Below are positions 45,808 to 55,490 of a stretch of 64,000 nt of DNA, piece after piece (the stretch's first letter is position 1; every line of letters starts with the position of its first letter). Both the position numbers and the translations under genes were made by a program. Below the pieces are notes generated by a model that saw nothing but the letters and a program-made list of their open reading frames with translations, searched no databases and was not told the DNA's origin. The stretch is from Microbacteriaceae bacterium (GTDB lineage: Bacteria > Actinomycetota > Actinomycetes > Actinomycetales > Microbacteriaceae), in contig SCRE01000006.1 of assembly GCA_004297935.1 (NCBI GenBank), positions 1 to 64,000 of the forward strand, given 5' to 3'.

Positions 45808-45846
45808 GGGGCTCAGCGACGGGGCTCAGCGACGGGGCTCGGCGGC
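45808..45846. repeat. Three 13-bp tandem repeats downstream of hspR
   Basis: GGGGCTCAGCGAC occurs twice exactly and once with two changes, ending six bases before the hspR stop codon complement. It lies between hspR and the monooxygenase gene start. Confidence 0.75.
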
Positions 45847-45851
45847 AGTGT

Positions 45852-46268
45852 TCACCGGCGGTCGAGCGGCCGCCAGACGACGATCTGATTGCTGCGCCGC
45901 ATCCGCGTGCCTGCCTTGAGCGAGATGACCTCGCCCTCCGAGTCCGAGGCGAAGACGCGCCCGCCGGGCCGATGCAGCAGCTCGTCGGCGAGCGCCGCCT
46001 CAAGCTCGCGCACGCGGGCCGCAAGCTGCGACACCTGATTCTCGAGCTTGATGATGCGATGGATGCCTTCCAAGCTCACCCCCTCGGCGCTCAGCCGGGC
46101 GATCTCCCGCAATTGCACGACATCCCGCATCGAATAGCGCCGGGACTTGCCCGCGGTGCGCTGCGGCACGACCAGCCCGAGCCGATCGTACTGACGGAGG
46201 GTCTGCGGGTGCATCGCCGCGAGCTCCGCGGCGACGGCGATCGCGAACAACGGGCTCGACTCATCCAT
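45852..46268 (-). CDS. hspR: Heat-shock repressor HspR (MerR family)
   Basis: A 138-residue MerR-type regulator: an N-terminal winged helix with AMHPQTLRQYDRLGLV and GKSRRYSMRDV, then a coiled coil (residues about 70-95) and a C-terminal tail RRSNQIVVWRP. In actinobacteria HspR represses dnaK and clpB by binding HAIR elements, with DnaK as co-repressor. Such elements are visible at 25162, 50060 and 50121. It is the last gene of the dnaK operon, 36 bases after dnaJ. Confidence 0.95.
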   Translation of the reverse strand: MDESSPLFAIAVAAELAAMHPQTLRQYDRLGLVVPQRTAGKSRRYSMRDVVQLREIARLSAEGVSLEGIHRIIKLENQVSQLAARVRELEAALADELLHRPGGRVFASDSEGEVISLKAGTRMRRSNQIVVWRPLDRR

Positions 46269-46304
46269 CGCTGACCCCGCACTTCCACCGGCCGCTGTCC
46301 ATGA

Positions 46305-47291
46305 CTATCCGCGGGCCTTCGCCAGCAGTTCCTCACGCGGGTTTTCGGCGGGAATCTTCGCCTCGAACGCCTTGAGCGCCTCTTCCGCATCTTTCGACAG
46401 GTGCGACGGAACGGCCACCTGGACAACGGCGAGCAGATCGCCGGTGCCCTTGTCTGTGACGACTCCGCGGCCCTTGACCCGCAGGATCCGCCCGCTCGGA
46501 GTACCGGCGGAGACCCTCAGCTTCACCGGGTTGCCGCCCAGCGTGGGCACTTCGATCGTCGCACCGAGTGCCGCCTCTGCGAAGGTCACCGGCACGGTTA
46601 CGCGCAGGTTCAGCCCATCCCGCTCGAACACCGGGTGTTTGCGCACCGTCACCGTCAACACCATGTCGCCGGGCGTGCCGCCATCGAGCGAGCGGTGGCC
46701 CTTGCCGCGCAGCTTGATCTTCTGTTTGTCGGCGACGCCGGCGGGAATCTTCACCTTGATCGGTTTGCCATCCGGGGCCTGCAGGGTGATGGTCTCTCCC
46801 CTGGTCGCCGTGATGAAATCGATGGTGGTCGTCGCCGTCACGTCCTGCCCGCGCGTCGGGCCGCCGTAGCCGCGGTAGCCGCCGGTGGTCTGCCCGAAGC
46901 GCCCGTTGCCGAACAGACCGCCGAGCAGGTCGTCGTAATCGCCGCCCTGCTGGAAGGTGTAGTTCTGACCGCGTGAGCCGCCGAACATGCCGCCGAAGAC
47001 ATCCTCGAAGCCGCCATTGCTGCCCCCGGCGCCAGGGGCCGTGAAGCGTGCGCCGGAACCCATTGCGCGGATCTGGTCGTATTCTCTGCGTTGCTCGGGA
47101 TCGGAGAGCACGGAGTGCGCCTCGCTGATCTCCTTGAACTTGTTCTCGGCCGCCGCGTCGCCCGGGTTCGAATCCGGGTGATATTTGCGTGCCAGCTTGC
47201 GATACGTCTTTTTCAGCTCTGCGGGCGTCACGTCCTTGGAGACGCCGAGCACCTTGTAGAAGTCTTTGTCGAACCAGTCTTGACTGGCCAC
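46305..47291 (-). CDS. dnaJ: Co-chaperone DnaJ, type II (no zinc finger)
   Basis: A 328-residue J protein. J domain with the HPD motif in RKYHPDSN (residues about 10-75), a Gly/Phe-rich region (about 80-150), then two client-binding C-terminal domains. The four Cys-x-x-Cys-x-Gly-x-Gly repeats of type I DnaJ are absent, so it is a CbpA-like type II protein, as usual for the dnaK-linked DnaJ in this group. A dispersed repeat of about 108 bases separates it from grpE. Confidence 0.95.
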   Translation of the reverse strand: MASQDWFDKDFYKVLGVSKDVTPAELKKTYRKLARKYHPDSNPGDAAAENKFKEISEAHSVLSDPEQRREYDQIRAMGSGARFTAPGAGGSNGGFEDVFGGMFGGSRGQNYTFQQGGDYDDLLGGLFGNGRFGQTTGGYRGYGGPTRGQDVTATTTIDFITATRGETITLQAPDGKPIKVKIPAGVADKQKIKLRGKGHRSLDGGTPGDMVLTVTVRKHPVFERDGLNLRVTVPVTFAEAALGATIEVPTLGGNPVKLRVSAGTPSGRILRVKGRGVVTDKGTGDLLAVVQVAVPSHLSKDAEEALKAFEAKIPAENPREELLAKARG

Positions 47292-47329
47292 GGCGCCTCC
47301 TTTCTCAATTCAATGGTGGTCCAGACCTA

Positions 47330-47437
47330 GGTGGTCAAGTAGGCCGCCCGCGGCCGTATCGAGACCCGAGACCCATTGGCATGCTCAGGGGGGTCTCGAT
47401 ACGGCTGCTCGCTACGCTCGCGACCTACTCGACCAAC
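47330..47437. repeat. Dispersed palindromic repeat within the dnaK operon
   Basis: Ends GGTGGTCAAG and CTCGACCAAC, with a perfect 15-bp inner inverted repeat: GCCGTATCGAGACCC at 47353-47367 and its complement at 47391-47405. It lies in the 152-base gap between grpE and dnaJ and could form a strong hairpin in the operon mRNA. Confidence 0.88.
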
Positions 47438-47443
47438 GGGGGG

Positions 47444-48106
47444 TTACTGCGGCACCGCCACGACGACCTTCGCCGCCCGAACGAGCGTTGATCCCAGTGT
47501 GTACCCGGTCTCGACGACATCGGCAATCGTGTCGACCTCAACGCCGGGAGTCGGCTGTTGGAAGATCGCCTCGTGCACGTTGTGGTCGAACGGCTCTCCT
47601 GCGGCGCCGAACGGCGCCAGCCCGAGCTTCTCGGCCACCCCGCGCAATTTGGCCGCAATGGTCGCGAACGCGCTTTCGCCCTCGAGATCGCCGTGCTTCT
47701 CAGCGCGGTCGAGGTCGTCGAGCACCGGCAGCAGTGCCTTCGCAGTCTCCGCCACAGAGCGCTCCCGCTCCACCTCGCGGCCGGCCTCGGTGCGTTTGCG
47801 ATAGTTCGCATACTCCGCGGTCACTCGCTGCAGATCGGCGAGCCGTTCTGCGGCGAGCTCCTCAGCGGTTGCCTGGCCGGAGAGAAAATCGAGGTCGGCA
47901 TCGGAGAGCGACGTCTCGACATCCGGACCCTCGTAGCCTTCGCCGGTATCGATCACCTGCTCGTGCTCGAGGCGCTCTGCAGCATCCGGACCGGCTTCGT
48001 TCGCGGCATCCACAGACGGACGAACCTTCCCTGTCTCGGGGTCGATGCGTCGCTTGTCGTGAACGACCGGTTCCTCGTGCTCATTGGATTCGTCTCGCTT
48101 AGCCAT
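47444..48106 (-). CDS. grpE: Nucleotide exchange factor GrpE
   Basis: A 220-residue GrpE. An acidic disordered N-terminus (about 75 residues) precedes the coiled coil beginning AEERLADLQRVTAEYANYRKR, and the beta domain ends with GYTLGSTLVRAAKVVV. It releases ADP from DnaK. It starts two bases after the dnaK stop. Confidence 0.96.
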   Translation of the reverse strand: MAKRDESNEHEEPVVHDKRRIDPETGKVRPSVDAANEAGPDAAERLEHEQVIDTGEGYEGPDVETSLSDADLDFLSGQATAEELAAERLADLQRVTAEYANYRKRTEAGREVERERSVAETAKALLPVLDDLDRAEKHGDLEGESAFATIAAKLRGVAEKLGLAPFGAAGEPFDHNVHEAIFQQPTPGVEVDTIADVVETGYTLGSTLVRAAKVVVAVPQ

Positions 48107-48108
48107 GG

Positions 48109-49992
48109 CTACTTGGCGCTCTTCTCTTCCTCGTCGTCCACGACCTCGGCGTCGACGACATCCTCATCGGATGCGGGGTCACCGGATGCCTCGCTCCCGG
48201 CCGCAGCGCCCTCGGCACCTGCTGAGGCGGCCGCATCCGCCTGAGCGGCAGCATAGATCGCCTCGCCGAGCTTGCCCTGGCTGGCGGTCAGCCTGTCGAA
48301 CGCGGCCTTCACCGCGTCGTCGTCGTCGCCCGCGAGCGCGCTCTTCAGAGAATCGACGTCACCCTGAACCTCGTTCTTGACGTCCTCGGGCAGCTTGTCG
48401 CTGTTGTCCTTGATGAGCTTGTCGATCGAGTAGACCAGTTGCTCCGCGCTGTTGCGCGTCTCGGCGGACTCGCGGCGCTTCTTGTCCTCTGCCGCGTTCT
48501 CCTCGGCCTCGCGCACCATGCGCTCGATGTCCTCCTTCGGCAGCGAGGAGCCGCCGGTGATCGTCATCGACTGCTCCTTGCCGGTGCCCTTGTCCTTCGC
48601 GGACACGTGCACGATGCCGTTCGCATCGATGTCGAAGGTGACCTCGACCTGTGGGATGCCCCGGGGCGCCGGGGCGATACCGGTCAGCTCGAACGTGCCG
48701 AGCGGCTTGTTGTCGCGGGTGAACTCGCGCTCGCCCTGGAACACCTGGATCGCGACGGACGGCTGATTGTCGTCCGCCGTGGTGAACGTCTCGCTGCGCT
48801 TGGTCGGGATCGCCGTGTTGCGATCGATCAGGCGGGTCATGATGCCGCCCTTGGTCTCGATGCCGAGCGACAGCGGGGTGACGTCGATCAGCAGGACGTC
48901 CTTGCGCTCGCCGCGCAGCACGCCGGCCTGCAGTGCAGCGCCGACGGCGACGACCTCGTCCGGGTTCACGCCCTTGTTCGGTTCCTTGCCGGCGGTCTCC
49001 TGCTTGACCAGTTCGGAGACGGCGGGCATCCGGGTCGAACCGCCGACGAGAACGACGTGGGCGATGTCACCGACCTTGATGCCGGCCTCCTTGATCACGT
49101 CTTGGAAAGGCTTCTTCGTGCGGTCGATCAGATCGCTGGTCATCTGCTCGAACTGGGCGCGTGAGAGCGTCTCGTCGAGGTTGGCCGGGCCGTTCTCGGT
49201 CAGCGACAGGTACGGCAGCTGGATGCTGGTCGACATGCTGCTGGAGAGTTCCTTCTTCGCCTGCTCGGCGGCCTCCTTCAGTCGCTGCAGCGCGATCTTG
49301 TCCTTGGAGACGTCGACACCGGTGGTGTCCTTGAACTTCTTGATCAGCCAATCGACGATGCGCTGGTCCCAGTCGTCGCCGCCGAGACGGTTGTCACCGG
49401 CGGTCGCACGCACCTGGATGGTAGAGAAGTCGTCGTCCTTGCCCACCTCGAGCAAGGAGACGTCGAACGTGCCGCCACCGAGGTCGAACACCAGGATGAG
49501 CTCGTCCTCCTTGCCCTTGTCCAGACCGTAGGCCAGTGCGGCAGCGGTCGGCTCGTTGATGATGCGCAGCACGTTGAGGCCCGCGATCTCACCCGCCTCT
49601 TTCGTGGCCTGGCGCTCGGCGTCGTTGAAGTATGCGGGGACGGTGATGACGGCATCCGTCACGGTGTCGCCGAGGTATTGCTCCGCATCGCGCTTGAGTT
49701 TGCCGAGGATGCGCGCGGAGATCTCCTGCGCCGTGTACTTCTTGCCGTCGATGTCCGCTTTCCAGTCCGTGCCCATGTGGCGCTTGACGGACGCGATCGT
49801 GTGCTCGACGTTCGTGACGGCCTGGCGCTTTGCGGTCTCACCGACCAGCACCTCGCCGTCCTTCGTGAAGGCAACGACCGACGGGGTCGTGCGGAAGCCC
49901 TCCGCATTGGCGATGACGGTCGGCTCGCCACCCTCGAGCACCGAGACCACCGAGTTGGTGGTTCCCAGGTCGATTCCTACTGCTCGTGACAT
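48109..49992 (-). CDS. dnaK: Molecular chaperone DnaK (Hsp70)
   Basis: A 627-residue Hsp70. Nucleotide-binding signatures [18 protein letters not shown] and [12 protein letters not shown], the linker [10 protein letters not shown], the substrate-binding domain and an acidic C-terminal tail ending EEEKSAK are all present. It starts the dnaK-grpE-dnaJ-hspR operon. Two HAIR elements lie upstream, so it is expected to be repressed by HspR until heat or unfolded protein draws DnaK away. Confidence 0.98.
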   Translation of the reverse strand: MSRAVGIDLGTTNSVVSVLEGGEPTVIANAEGFRTTPSVVAFTKDGEVLVGETAKRQAVTNVEHTIASVKRHMGTDWKADIDGKKYTAQEISARILGKLKRDAEQYLGDTVTDAVITVPAYFNDAERQATKEAGEIAGLNVLRIINEPTAAALAYGLDKGKEDELILVFDLGGGTFDVSLLEVGKDDDFSTIQVRATAGDNRLGGDDWDQRIVDWLIKKFKDTTGVDVSKDKIALQRLKEAAEQAKKELSSSMSTSIQLPYLSLTENGPANLDETLSRAQFEQMTSDLIDRTKKPFQDVIKEAGIKVGDIAHVVLVGGSTRMPAVSELVKQETAGKEPNKGVNPDEVVAVGAALQAGVLRGERKDVLLIDVTPLSLGIETKGGIMTRLIDRNTAIPTKRSETFTTADDNQPSVAIQVFQGEREFTRDNKPLGTFELTGIAPAPRGIPQVEVTFDIDANGIVHVSAKDKGTGKEQSMTITGGSSLPKEDIERMVREAEENAAEDKKRRESAETRNSAEQLVYSIDKLIKDNSDKLPEDVKNEVQGDVDSLKSALAGDDDDAVKAAFDRLTASQGKLGEAIYAAAQADAAASAGAEGAAAGSEASGDPASDEDVVDAEVVDDEEEKSAK

Positions 49993-50059
49993 AGTTGTTA
50001 CCTTTCTGCGGGCGTGCGCCCTGTTCTACGCTGACGAAATTCAAGACTGAGCGCGAGAC

Positions 50060-50080
50060 TTGAGCCTCACAGACTCAAGT
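50060..50080. promoter_or_regulatory. HAIR element 1 upstream of dnaK
   Basis: CTTGAGC, seven bases, ACTCAAG: one mismatch to the HspR-binding consensus. It lies 68 bases upstream of the dnaK ATG. Confidence 0.9.
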
Positions 50081-50120
50081 TTATCAACAGCGGATGCCGT
50101 GTCAAGTCGAATCCGGAAAA

Positions 50121-50141
50121 CTTGAGTTTGGCTGTATCAAG
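50121..50141. promoter_or_regulatory. HAIR element 2 upstream of dnaK
   Basis: CTTGAGT, seven bases, TATCAAG: two mismatches in the right half. It lies 40 bases beyond element 1, and close to the end of the ROK kinase gene. Confidence 0.8.
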
Positions 50142-50194
50142 TTTGCAGATCGCCCGGTGCTGCGCCGGTCGCCGAGTGCAACCGAGGCGCACGC

Positions 50195-51148
50195 CTACTC
50201 CGCGGATCGAACGTGCGCCTCCAGCGCCCACGCGTCCACGACCGAGCCCAACCCTGCGTTGCGGTAGGCAAGAACCGCCGCCCCGGTTCGCGCCGCACTG
50301 CCGCCGAGCGACGAGAGCAGCACCGGCGGTGCCTCACGCCATGCCAGGCCTCGGGCCAGAGCACGGCGCAGCGGGGTGAGCAGCGCGTCTCCCGACGCCA
50401 CAAAGCCGCCCCCGAGCACGATCGCCATCGGATCCATGAGCAGGGTCATCGTCACGAGGCCATAGCCGAGCGCGTCGACGGCGTCACGCCAGACCTCGTC
50501 GGCGATCGAGTCGGCACCGAGTCGCGCGACGATCTGCTCCGCGGTCAGCGATCGACCGCCTCGCGCCGCATAGCGTCTGGCCAAGCCCGCGCCCGAGACA
50601 TACACCTCCAGACAACCGTGCTGGCCGCACGTGCACAGCTCGCCGCCGGGATAGACGGGGATGTGACCGAATTCGCCGGCGGCCCCGCCGGCGCCGGTCA
50701 GCGTCCGGCCCGCGCTGAACAGTGTTGCGGCGACCCCGGTCCCGATCGGGACGAGGACGAAGTCGTCGTAGCCCCGTGCTGCACCGAGAAGTCGCTCCGC
50801 AAGCCCCGCCGCCCGCACATCATGACCGACCGCGACCGGCATTCCCAATTGCGCGCTCAACAGGTCGTGCAGCGGCAAGTCGCGCCATCCGAGATTGGAT
50901 GCGTAACGCACGACTCCCGCTTCCTCGTCCACGACGCCCGGCGTCACGACGCCCGCACCCACGACGCGGAGGCCGCCGGCCGTCGCGGCAGCGCGCAGCT
51001 CTCGGAACAGCTCGACGAGTGCGCCAACCACATCGTGCGTCGGCGTCAGGCGCCTGATCGACGCATGCGCTCTGCCGTCCTCGGCCACCATCGCGCCCTT
51101 CATGGAGGTGCCACCGATATCGATGGCGAGAACGGCCTGCGCGGTCAC
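50195..51148 (-). CDS. ROK family sugar kinase
   Basis: A 317-residue ROK kinase. AIDIGGTSMKG is the ATP-phosphate loop, EFGHIPV precedes the catalytic region, and the zinc motif is CTCGQHGCLE. No DNA-binding domain is present, so this is an enzyme like glucokinase, fructokinase or N-acetyl-hexosamine kinase, phosphorylating a sugar with ATP. It is the last gene of a seven-gene operon and overlaps cutC by four bases. Confidence 0.92.
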   Translation of the reverse strand: MTAQAVLAIDIGGTSMKGAMVAEDGRAHASIRRLTPTHDVVGALVELFRELRAAATAGGLRVVGAGVVTPGVVDEEAGVVRYASNLGWRDLPLHDLLSAQLGMPVAVGHDVRAAGLAERLLGAARGYDDFVLVPIGTGVAATLFSAGRTLTGAGGAAGEFGHIPVYPGGELCTCGQHGCLEVYVSGAGLARRYAARGGRSLTAEQIVARLGADSIADEVWRDAVDALGYGLVTMTLLMDPMAIVLGGGFVASGDALLTPLRRALARGLAWREAPPVLLSSLGGSAARTGAAVLAYRNAGLGSVVDAWALEAHVRSAE

Positions 51149-51900
51149 GCCTCGGCCTTCCCTCGACGCAACGCGGCTTTCAGCTCGGCGATGACCTCCG
51201 CGGATGTCACGAGCCGCCGTCCGAGGTCATAGCCGAACTCCGCATTGCGATGCGCACTCGCACTGGGAGTCCACCCCGATGCGCGCAGGTGCACCTCCTT
51301 GATGCCCGTTCTCCCGACGAGTTCCACGACGTTGCTTGCGCGCACCCCTCCGCCCGCCATGACGACCAGCTCTTCGCCCGCGCGTCGCACGAGGTCGGCG
51401 AGTGCCGCCTGCCCGTCAACCGCGGCCGAGGTGCCGCCCGCCGTGAGAACCCGCTGGACCCCGAGCGTCATCAGGGTCTCCAGCGATGCGAAAAGATCCT
51501 GAGTCTGATCGAAGGCTTTGTGAAAGGTCACCGGGGCGCCGCCGCACGCATCGAGCAGCTCATGCATCACCCGCACGTCGATCGTGTTGTACGGTGTGAG
51601 CGCACCGATCACGAATCCCACCGTCACTCCCGCCGGTGGGTGCAGTTCGCGTACGGTCACGATGTCTGCGCACATTGCGGCAATCTCGGCTCGAGAGTAG
51701 ACGAAGTCGCCCTCACGCTGTCGCACGAGCACCTGCACGCCCAGGCTCCTGACGCTGCCGAGCACTGCCTCGACTGTTCCGATGCTCGGCGTTGTGCCGC
51801 CCACACCGAGCGCCGCACACAGCTCGATCCGGTCGGCGCCGCACGTCTCGGCGAGCACGGCACCGGCGAGGTCGTCGAGGCAGATTTCGACGCGAGTCAC
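51145..51900 (-). CDS. cutC: CutC family TIM-barrel protein
   Basis: A 251-residue CutC. EICLDDLAGAVLAETCGADRIELC starts the barrel; FVYSRAE, VTFHKAFDQT and VLTAGGTSAA follow, the latter two containing the conserved His and the probable phosphate-binding Gly loop. CutC is often called a copper homeostasis protein, but that role is weakly supported; the barrel looks like an enzyme acting on a phosphorylated compound. It is coupled by four-base overlaps to the asparaginase gene before it and the kinase after it. Confidence 0.93.
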   Translation of the reverse strand: MTRVEICLDDLAGAVLAETCGADRIELCAALGVGGTTPSIGTVEAVLGSVRSLGVQVLVRQREGDFVYSRAEIAAMCADIVTVRELHPPAGVTVGFVIGALTPYNTIDVRVMHELLDACGGAPVTFHKAFDQTQDLFASLETLMTLGVQRVLTAGGTSAAVDGQAALADLVRRAGEELVVMAGGGVRASNVVELVGRTGIKEVHLRASGWTPSASAHRNAEFGYDLGRRLVTSAEVIAELKAALRRGKAEA

Positions 51901-52916
51901 GATGTCGGCCTGTTGGCCGATGTGATCGCATGCTCCAGCTCGTCACCCGTTGCGATTCGGCCGACCGGAACGCCTCCGCCCAGCACCGGGACGCTCGTGA
52001 GTGCACCGGCGGCGCCGGTATCGACGCCGAGGAACTTCAGCACCCGGAGGGCGATGAGCGTCGTCGCGCGCGGGCTGCCGTCGACGATCTTCATCGCGAC
52101 CGCGCCGCCGTCCGGCGTCGCCATGGCGATGACCCCCTCTGCACCGCCCTTTGCCAGCACGCCGGGCAGAAGCCGCATCACCTCGGAATTCACGTGTCCG
52201 GTGCCTCCGACATAGAACGGACATCCGCGCATCGCGTCGGCGACCGCACGCTCCGATGTGCCCGGCGCGGCCAACACGAGGTTGCGGAAACCCGTGGCGA
52301 GACCACGGACCGTCGTACCGAAAAGCGGGGCACCGCAGCCGTCCACCGCATCATGCAGCACCGGCTGCTCCATCATCGTCGCCATCGTCGCGCGCACGTG
52401 CTGCTGCAGCGGATGCGCCGGGTCCAGATAGTCGTGCGTCGACCATCCGTTCGTGACGCAGGCGAGGAGCATGGCGGCGTGCTTGCCCGAACAGTTCATC
52501 CGAACCGCCGTGCGGCCGACCGAGGCGCGGATGAGGCGCTCACGCGTCGCCTCGTCTTCCGGCCAATCCGGCGGGCAGCCGAGCGCCGACTCGGAGAGTC
52601 CGGCGCGCTCGAGGACCGCCCTGACGACGCGTACGTGCTCGTCTTCGCCTGTGTGGCTGCCGCCCGCGATGGCCAACTCGGGTCCGCCCAGTGCGGCACC
52701 GGCCGCCACGCAGGCCAGCGCCTGCATCGGTTTCACGGTCGAACGGGGCAGTACGACCGCATCCGGATCGCCGAGCGCGAGCGCGATGTCGCCGGCGGCG
52801 TCCAACGCGATCAGAGAGCCGAAGTGACGGCTCTCGATCAGTCCCGAACGCCACACGACCGCGAGTTCCGCAAGCCCTGCCGCGGTTGCGTCGGCGTTGA
52901 CCGGGCGGTCAGACAT
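51897..52916 (-). CDS. Class 3 (Rhizobium etli type) asparaginase family protein
   Basis: A 339-residue protein of the Asparaginase_II family. The residues known to matter in Rhizobium etli ReAV are visible: Ser59 and Lys62 in RSTVKP, Ser87 in GGSHTGE, Cys142 and Lys145 in NCSGKH, and Cys194 in DGCGAP, the Cys/Lys set forming a zinc site. It hydrolyses asparagine or a related amide. No signal peptide, so it acts in the cytoplasm after import. Its start overlaps the permease stop by eight bases. Confidence 0.9.
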   Translation of the reverse strand: MSDRPVNADATAAGLAELAVVWRSGLIESRHFGSLIALDAAGDIALALGDPDAVVLPRSTVKPMQALACVAAGAALGGPELAIAGGSHTGEDEHVRVVRAVLERAGLSESALGCPPDWPEDEATRERLIRASVGRTAVRMNCSGKHAAMLLACVTNGWSTHDYLDPAHPLQQHVRATMATMMEQPVLHDAVDGCGAPLFGTTVRGLATGFRNLVLAAPGTSERAVADAMRGCPFYVGGTGHVNSEVMRLLPGVLAKGGAEGVIAMATPDGGAVAMKIVDGSPRATTLIALRVLKFLGVDTGAAGALTSVPVLGGGVPVGRIATGDELEHAITSANRPTS

Positions 52917-53784
52917 GAGATTCCTCCGGACGGATGGCGGGCAATGAGGGCAGTTCCGGCTGAATGATGCCTCGGCGCCGCTTGGTCACACGCAGGTGCG
53001 ACGCGAGCGAAGAAAGGCTGCCGTTGACGACGAGGTAGATCAGGGTGACCACGAGATACGTGGGGATGAGCAGGTGCAGATAGGAGGCCAGCACCTGGCC
53101 CCGGTAGAGCAGTTCGGTGAACGCCACGATGAAGCCGAGTGAGGTGTCCTTGAGCAGACTCACGAGCTGGCTGACGAGTGACGGAGTCACGTTTCGAAGG
53201 GCTTGAGGCAGCACGACCCAGCGCACCGCCTGATAACCACGCATCCCGAGGCTCAGCGCGGCCTCGGACTGACCGCGTGGCAGGCTGCCGATGCCCGCCC
53301 TGACGATTTCGGCGAATACTGCCGAGTTCGCCACAGTCAGCGGGATCACAAGCTTCCAGAGGGTCGGCACGTTGATGCCGATTTGAGGCAGCCCGAACAG
53401 CATCAAATAGATCATGAGAAGGACCGGCACCGTGCGCGCGATCTCGATATAGGCGGCGGACAGCCATGAGAGCACACGGAAGCGGCTGCGGCGGCCAAGC
53501 GCCAGCAGCACACCGAGCACGGAGCCGAGCGCCGCCACGATGGCGGCCGCTTCCAGCGTGCCGAGCAACCCGACGAGAAGGTACTGCCAGATCGCCCACT
53601 GCGTGAACGGAGCCCACTTGGCCGGGTCCAGCTGCCCGTGTGATCCGAACTGCCACAGCCCCAGCCCGATGGCCGCGAGAAGCAGTGAGGCGCTGATCAC
53701 CGAGCCGATTCGGATATTACGGCGGCCGCGCGGGCCGGGAACGTCGTAAAGAAAGCTGGTGCCACGATTCTGCGTCGAGTTCAT
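52909..53784 (-). CDS. Amino acid ABC transporter permease (GltK/HisM type)
   Basis: A 291-residue permease with about five or six membrane segments in the HisM/GlnP family layout. The ATPase-contact loop is SEAALSLGMRGYQAVRWVVL followed by PQALRNV. The N-terminal extension (about 60 residues, including one additional segment) and a basic C-terminal tail (VTKRRRG) are longer than in its partner. It overlaps the other permease gene by four bases. Confidence 0.93.
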   Translation of the reverse strand: MNSTQNRGTSFLYDVPGPRGRRNIRIGSVISASLLLAAIGLGLWQFGSHGQLDPAKWAPFTQWAIWQYLLVGLLGTLEAAAIVAALGSVLGVLLALGRRSRFRVLSWLSAAYIEIARTVPVLLMIYLMLFGLPQIGINVPTLWKLVIPLTVANSAVFAEIVRAGIGSLPRGQSEAALSLGMRGYQAVRWVVLPQALRNVTPSLVSQLVSLLKDTSLGFIVAFTELLYRGQVLASYLHLLIPTYLVVTLIYLVVNGSLSSLASHLRVTKRRRGIIQPELPSLPAIRPEESHV

Positions 53785-54425
53785 CGGACGATCGCCACCC
53801 TTCTCTCCACCCAGCCGGCGGTGAGGCCGATCGCCAACGCGATGGCCATGTAGACGATTCCCGCACCGCTGAAGATCACGATCGGCTGCGCAAACACGAG
53901 GTTGACCTTGTTGACCTCGGAGGTGAATTCGACGACACCGACCACTGCGGCCAGCGCCGTGTTCATCGCGAGCGCGATCATCACGTTGCCGATCGGCTGT
54001 ACCACCGCGCGCAGCGCCTGCGGCACGACCACGTGACGCAGGGTCTGGCCGAACGTGAAGCCGAGCGCGCGCGCCGCCTCGACCTGGCCCACGGCGACCG
54101 TGTTCACGCCGCTGCGGACCGCTTCGGCCACGTATGCCGCCTCGTAGACGATCAGCACGATGATCGCCGTTGGTGCCAATGGCAGGATGAGTCCGGCATC
54201 CGGCAGCGCGAAGACGGCCAGAAGCAGCAACGCCAGCAGCGGAACGTTGAGGAAGAACTGAACGTAGGCGAAGGCCGCACCCCGCAGGATCGGAATGGGG
54301 CTCACTCGAGCCACGGTCACGAGGATGCCGAGCGCGATCGATCCGACGGCCGCGATCACGATCATGATCAGCGTCGTGCCGAGTGCGCCGAGCAGCGGCT
54401 CGATGCTATCGGTCAATATGTTCAT
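53781..54425 (-). CDS. Amino acid ABC transporter permease (GltJ/HisQ type)
   Basis: A 214-residue polar amino-acid permease with five membrane segments. The EAA loop is VEAARALGFTFGQTLRHVVV followed by PQALRAV. It forms a heterodimer with the second permease and works with the lipoprotein and ATPase encoded just upstream. Confidence 0.94.
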   Translation of the reverse strand: MNILTDSIEPLLGALGTTLIMIVIAAVGSIALGILVTVARVSPIPILRGAAFAYVQFFLNVPLLALLLLAVFALPDAGLILPLAPTAIIVLIVYEAAYVAEAVRSGVNTVAVGQVEAARALGFTFGQTLRHVVVPQALRAVVQPIGNVMIALAMNTALAAVVGVVEFTSEVNKVNLVFAQPIVIFSGAGIVYMAIALAIGLTAGWVERRVAIVR

Positions 54426-54467
54426 CGTTCTCTACGTTCTCCACCCACTGGCGTTGCTGCGCTCGGT

Positions 54468-55421
54468 TCAGGAGCCGGGCACGGATCCGATCGCCGGCGG
54501 CGTCGGAATCGAGGAGTCGACCACGGTACCGAGGGTGGTCTTCCAGGCCTGACCCCAGAGGCCCTTCTCCTGGATGCTCGTCAACCACGTGTTGATGAAC
54601 TTCTTGAATGCCGAGTCGCCGTGCTTGAGTCCGATGCCATACGGCTCACTCGTGAACGGCTGCCCGACCACCTTGATCTTGTTGTCGGATGCCGCATCGC
54701 TGGCGAGCAGCGTGTAGTCCTGCACGTATGCTTCGCCGCGCCCCTGCACCAGGGCCTGAACGGCTTCGGGGTCAGTGCCGAACGAGACGAGGGTCGCTGT
54801 CGGCTGCTGCTTGGGGACCTCCGTCACGGCCGGAGTGTTCGCGCCGACGATCACGGTCTTGCCGCCAAGATCCTTGATGCTCTTGATGGTCGTGTTGTCG
54901 GACTTGACTGCGACCGCGAGCCCCGAGGTGAAGTAGGGTCCCGCGAAGTCGACCTGTTCGGCGCGCTGTGTGGTGATCGTGTACGTGTTGAAGACGACAT
55001 CCACCGTGCCGTTGGCAAGCATCGCCTCACGCGTTTCGGATGCCGGCGGCACGATCTCGACGCTCGGTTTGCCCAGGATATATATGGCGAGCATCTTCGC
55101 CAGCTCTGCGTCGAATCCGGTGACCTTGCTCGGGTCGGTCGGGTCCTGCTGCGAAAGCAACGGCGCGTCGAGCGCCTCGGCCACGATCAGCTTGCCGCGC
55201 TTCTTGATGGTGGCCATCGTCGAGTCCGGGATGATCAGGCTTGAAGCGGCGACGGGAGCCTTGGACAGGAGTGCGTCGCCGCCGGTCCCGGTCGCGCCTC
55301 CCGGGCTGCTGCCCGGAACGCTTGCGGCACCGCCGGAGCAGCCGGTGACGGCGAGTGCGACGGACACCACAAGCGCGCCGATCATCGGCACCCTCCTGCG
55401 GATCGTGGGGTTCTTGAACAT
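54468..55421 (-). CDS. Amino acid ABC transporter substrate-binding lipoprotein
   Basis: A 317-residue lipoprotein. The signal peptide ends at the lipobox AVTGC with Cys28. A Gly/Ser-rich tether follows, then a type 3 solute-binding domain (from about residue 70): KRGKLIVAEALDAPL, GFDAELAKMLA and VVFNTYTITTQRAEQVDF, the glutamate/glutamine/aspartate-binding pattern. In that group the site residues bind an alpha-amino acid, so the ligand should carry one, even if its side chain is modified. Confidence 0.93.
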   Translation of the reverse strand: MFKNPTIRRRVPMIGALVVSVALAVTGCSGGAASVPGSSPGGATGTGGDALLSKAPVAASSLIIPDSTMATIKKRGKLIVAEALDAPLLSQQDPTDPSKVTGFDAELAKMLAIYILGKPSVEIVPPASETREAMLANGTVDVVFNTYTITTQRAEQVDFAGPYFTSGLAVAVKSDNTTIKSIKDLGGKTVIVGANTPAVTEVPKQQPTATLVSFGTDPEAVQALVQGRGEAYVQDYTLLASDAASDNKIKVVGQPFTSEPYGIGLKHGDSAFKKFINTWLTSIQEKGLWGQAWKTTLGTVVDSSIPTPPAIGSVPGS

Positions 55422-55490
55422 CGTGATTCCTTTCTCTGATCAGACCGCTGCTGCGGGCCGGGGGGGTGCCAAGGGAGGCGAGGTGCCCCG

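Noticed and set aside
51145-51900. Calling the CutC gene a copper-resistance determinant
   Set aside because: No other copper genes are near, and the operon context points to catabolism; the copper role of CutC is weakly supported.
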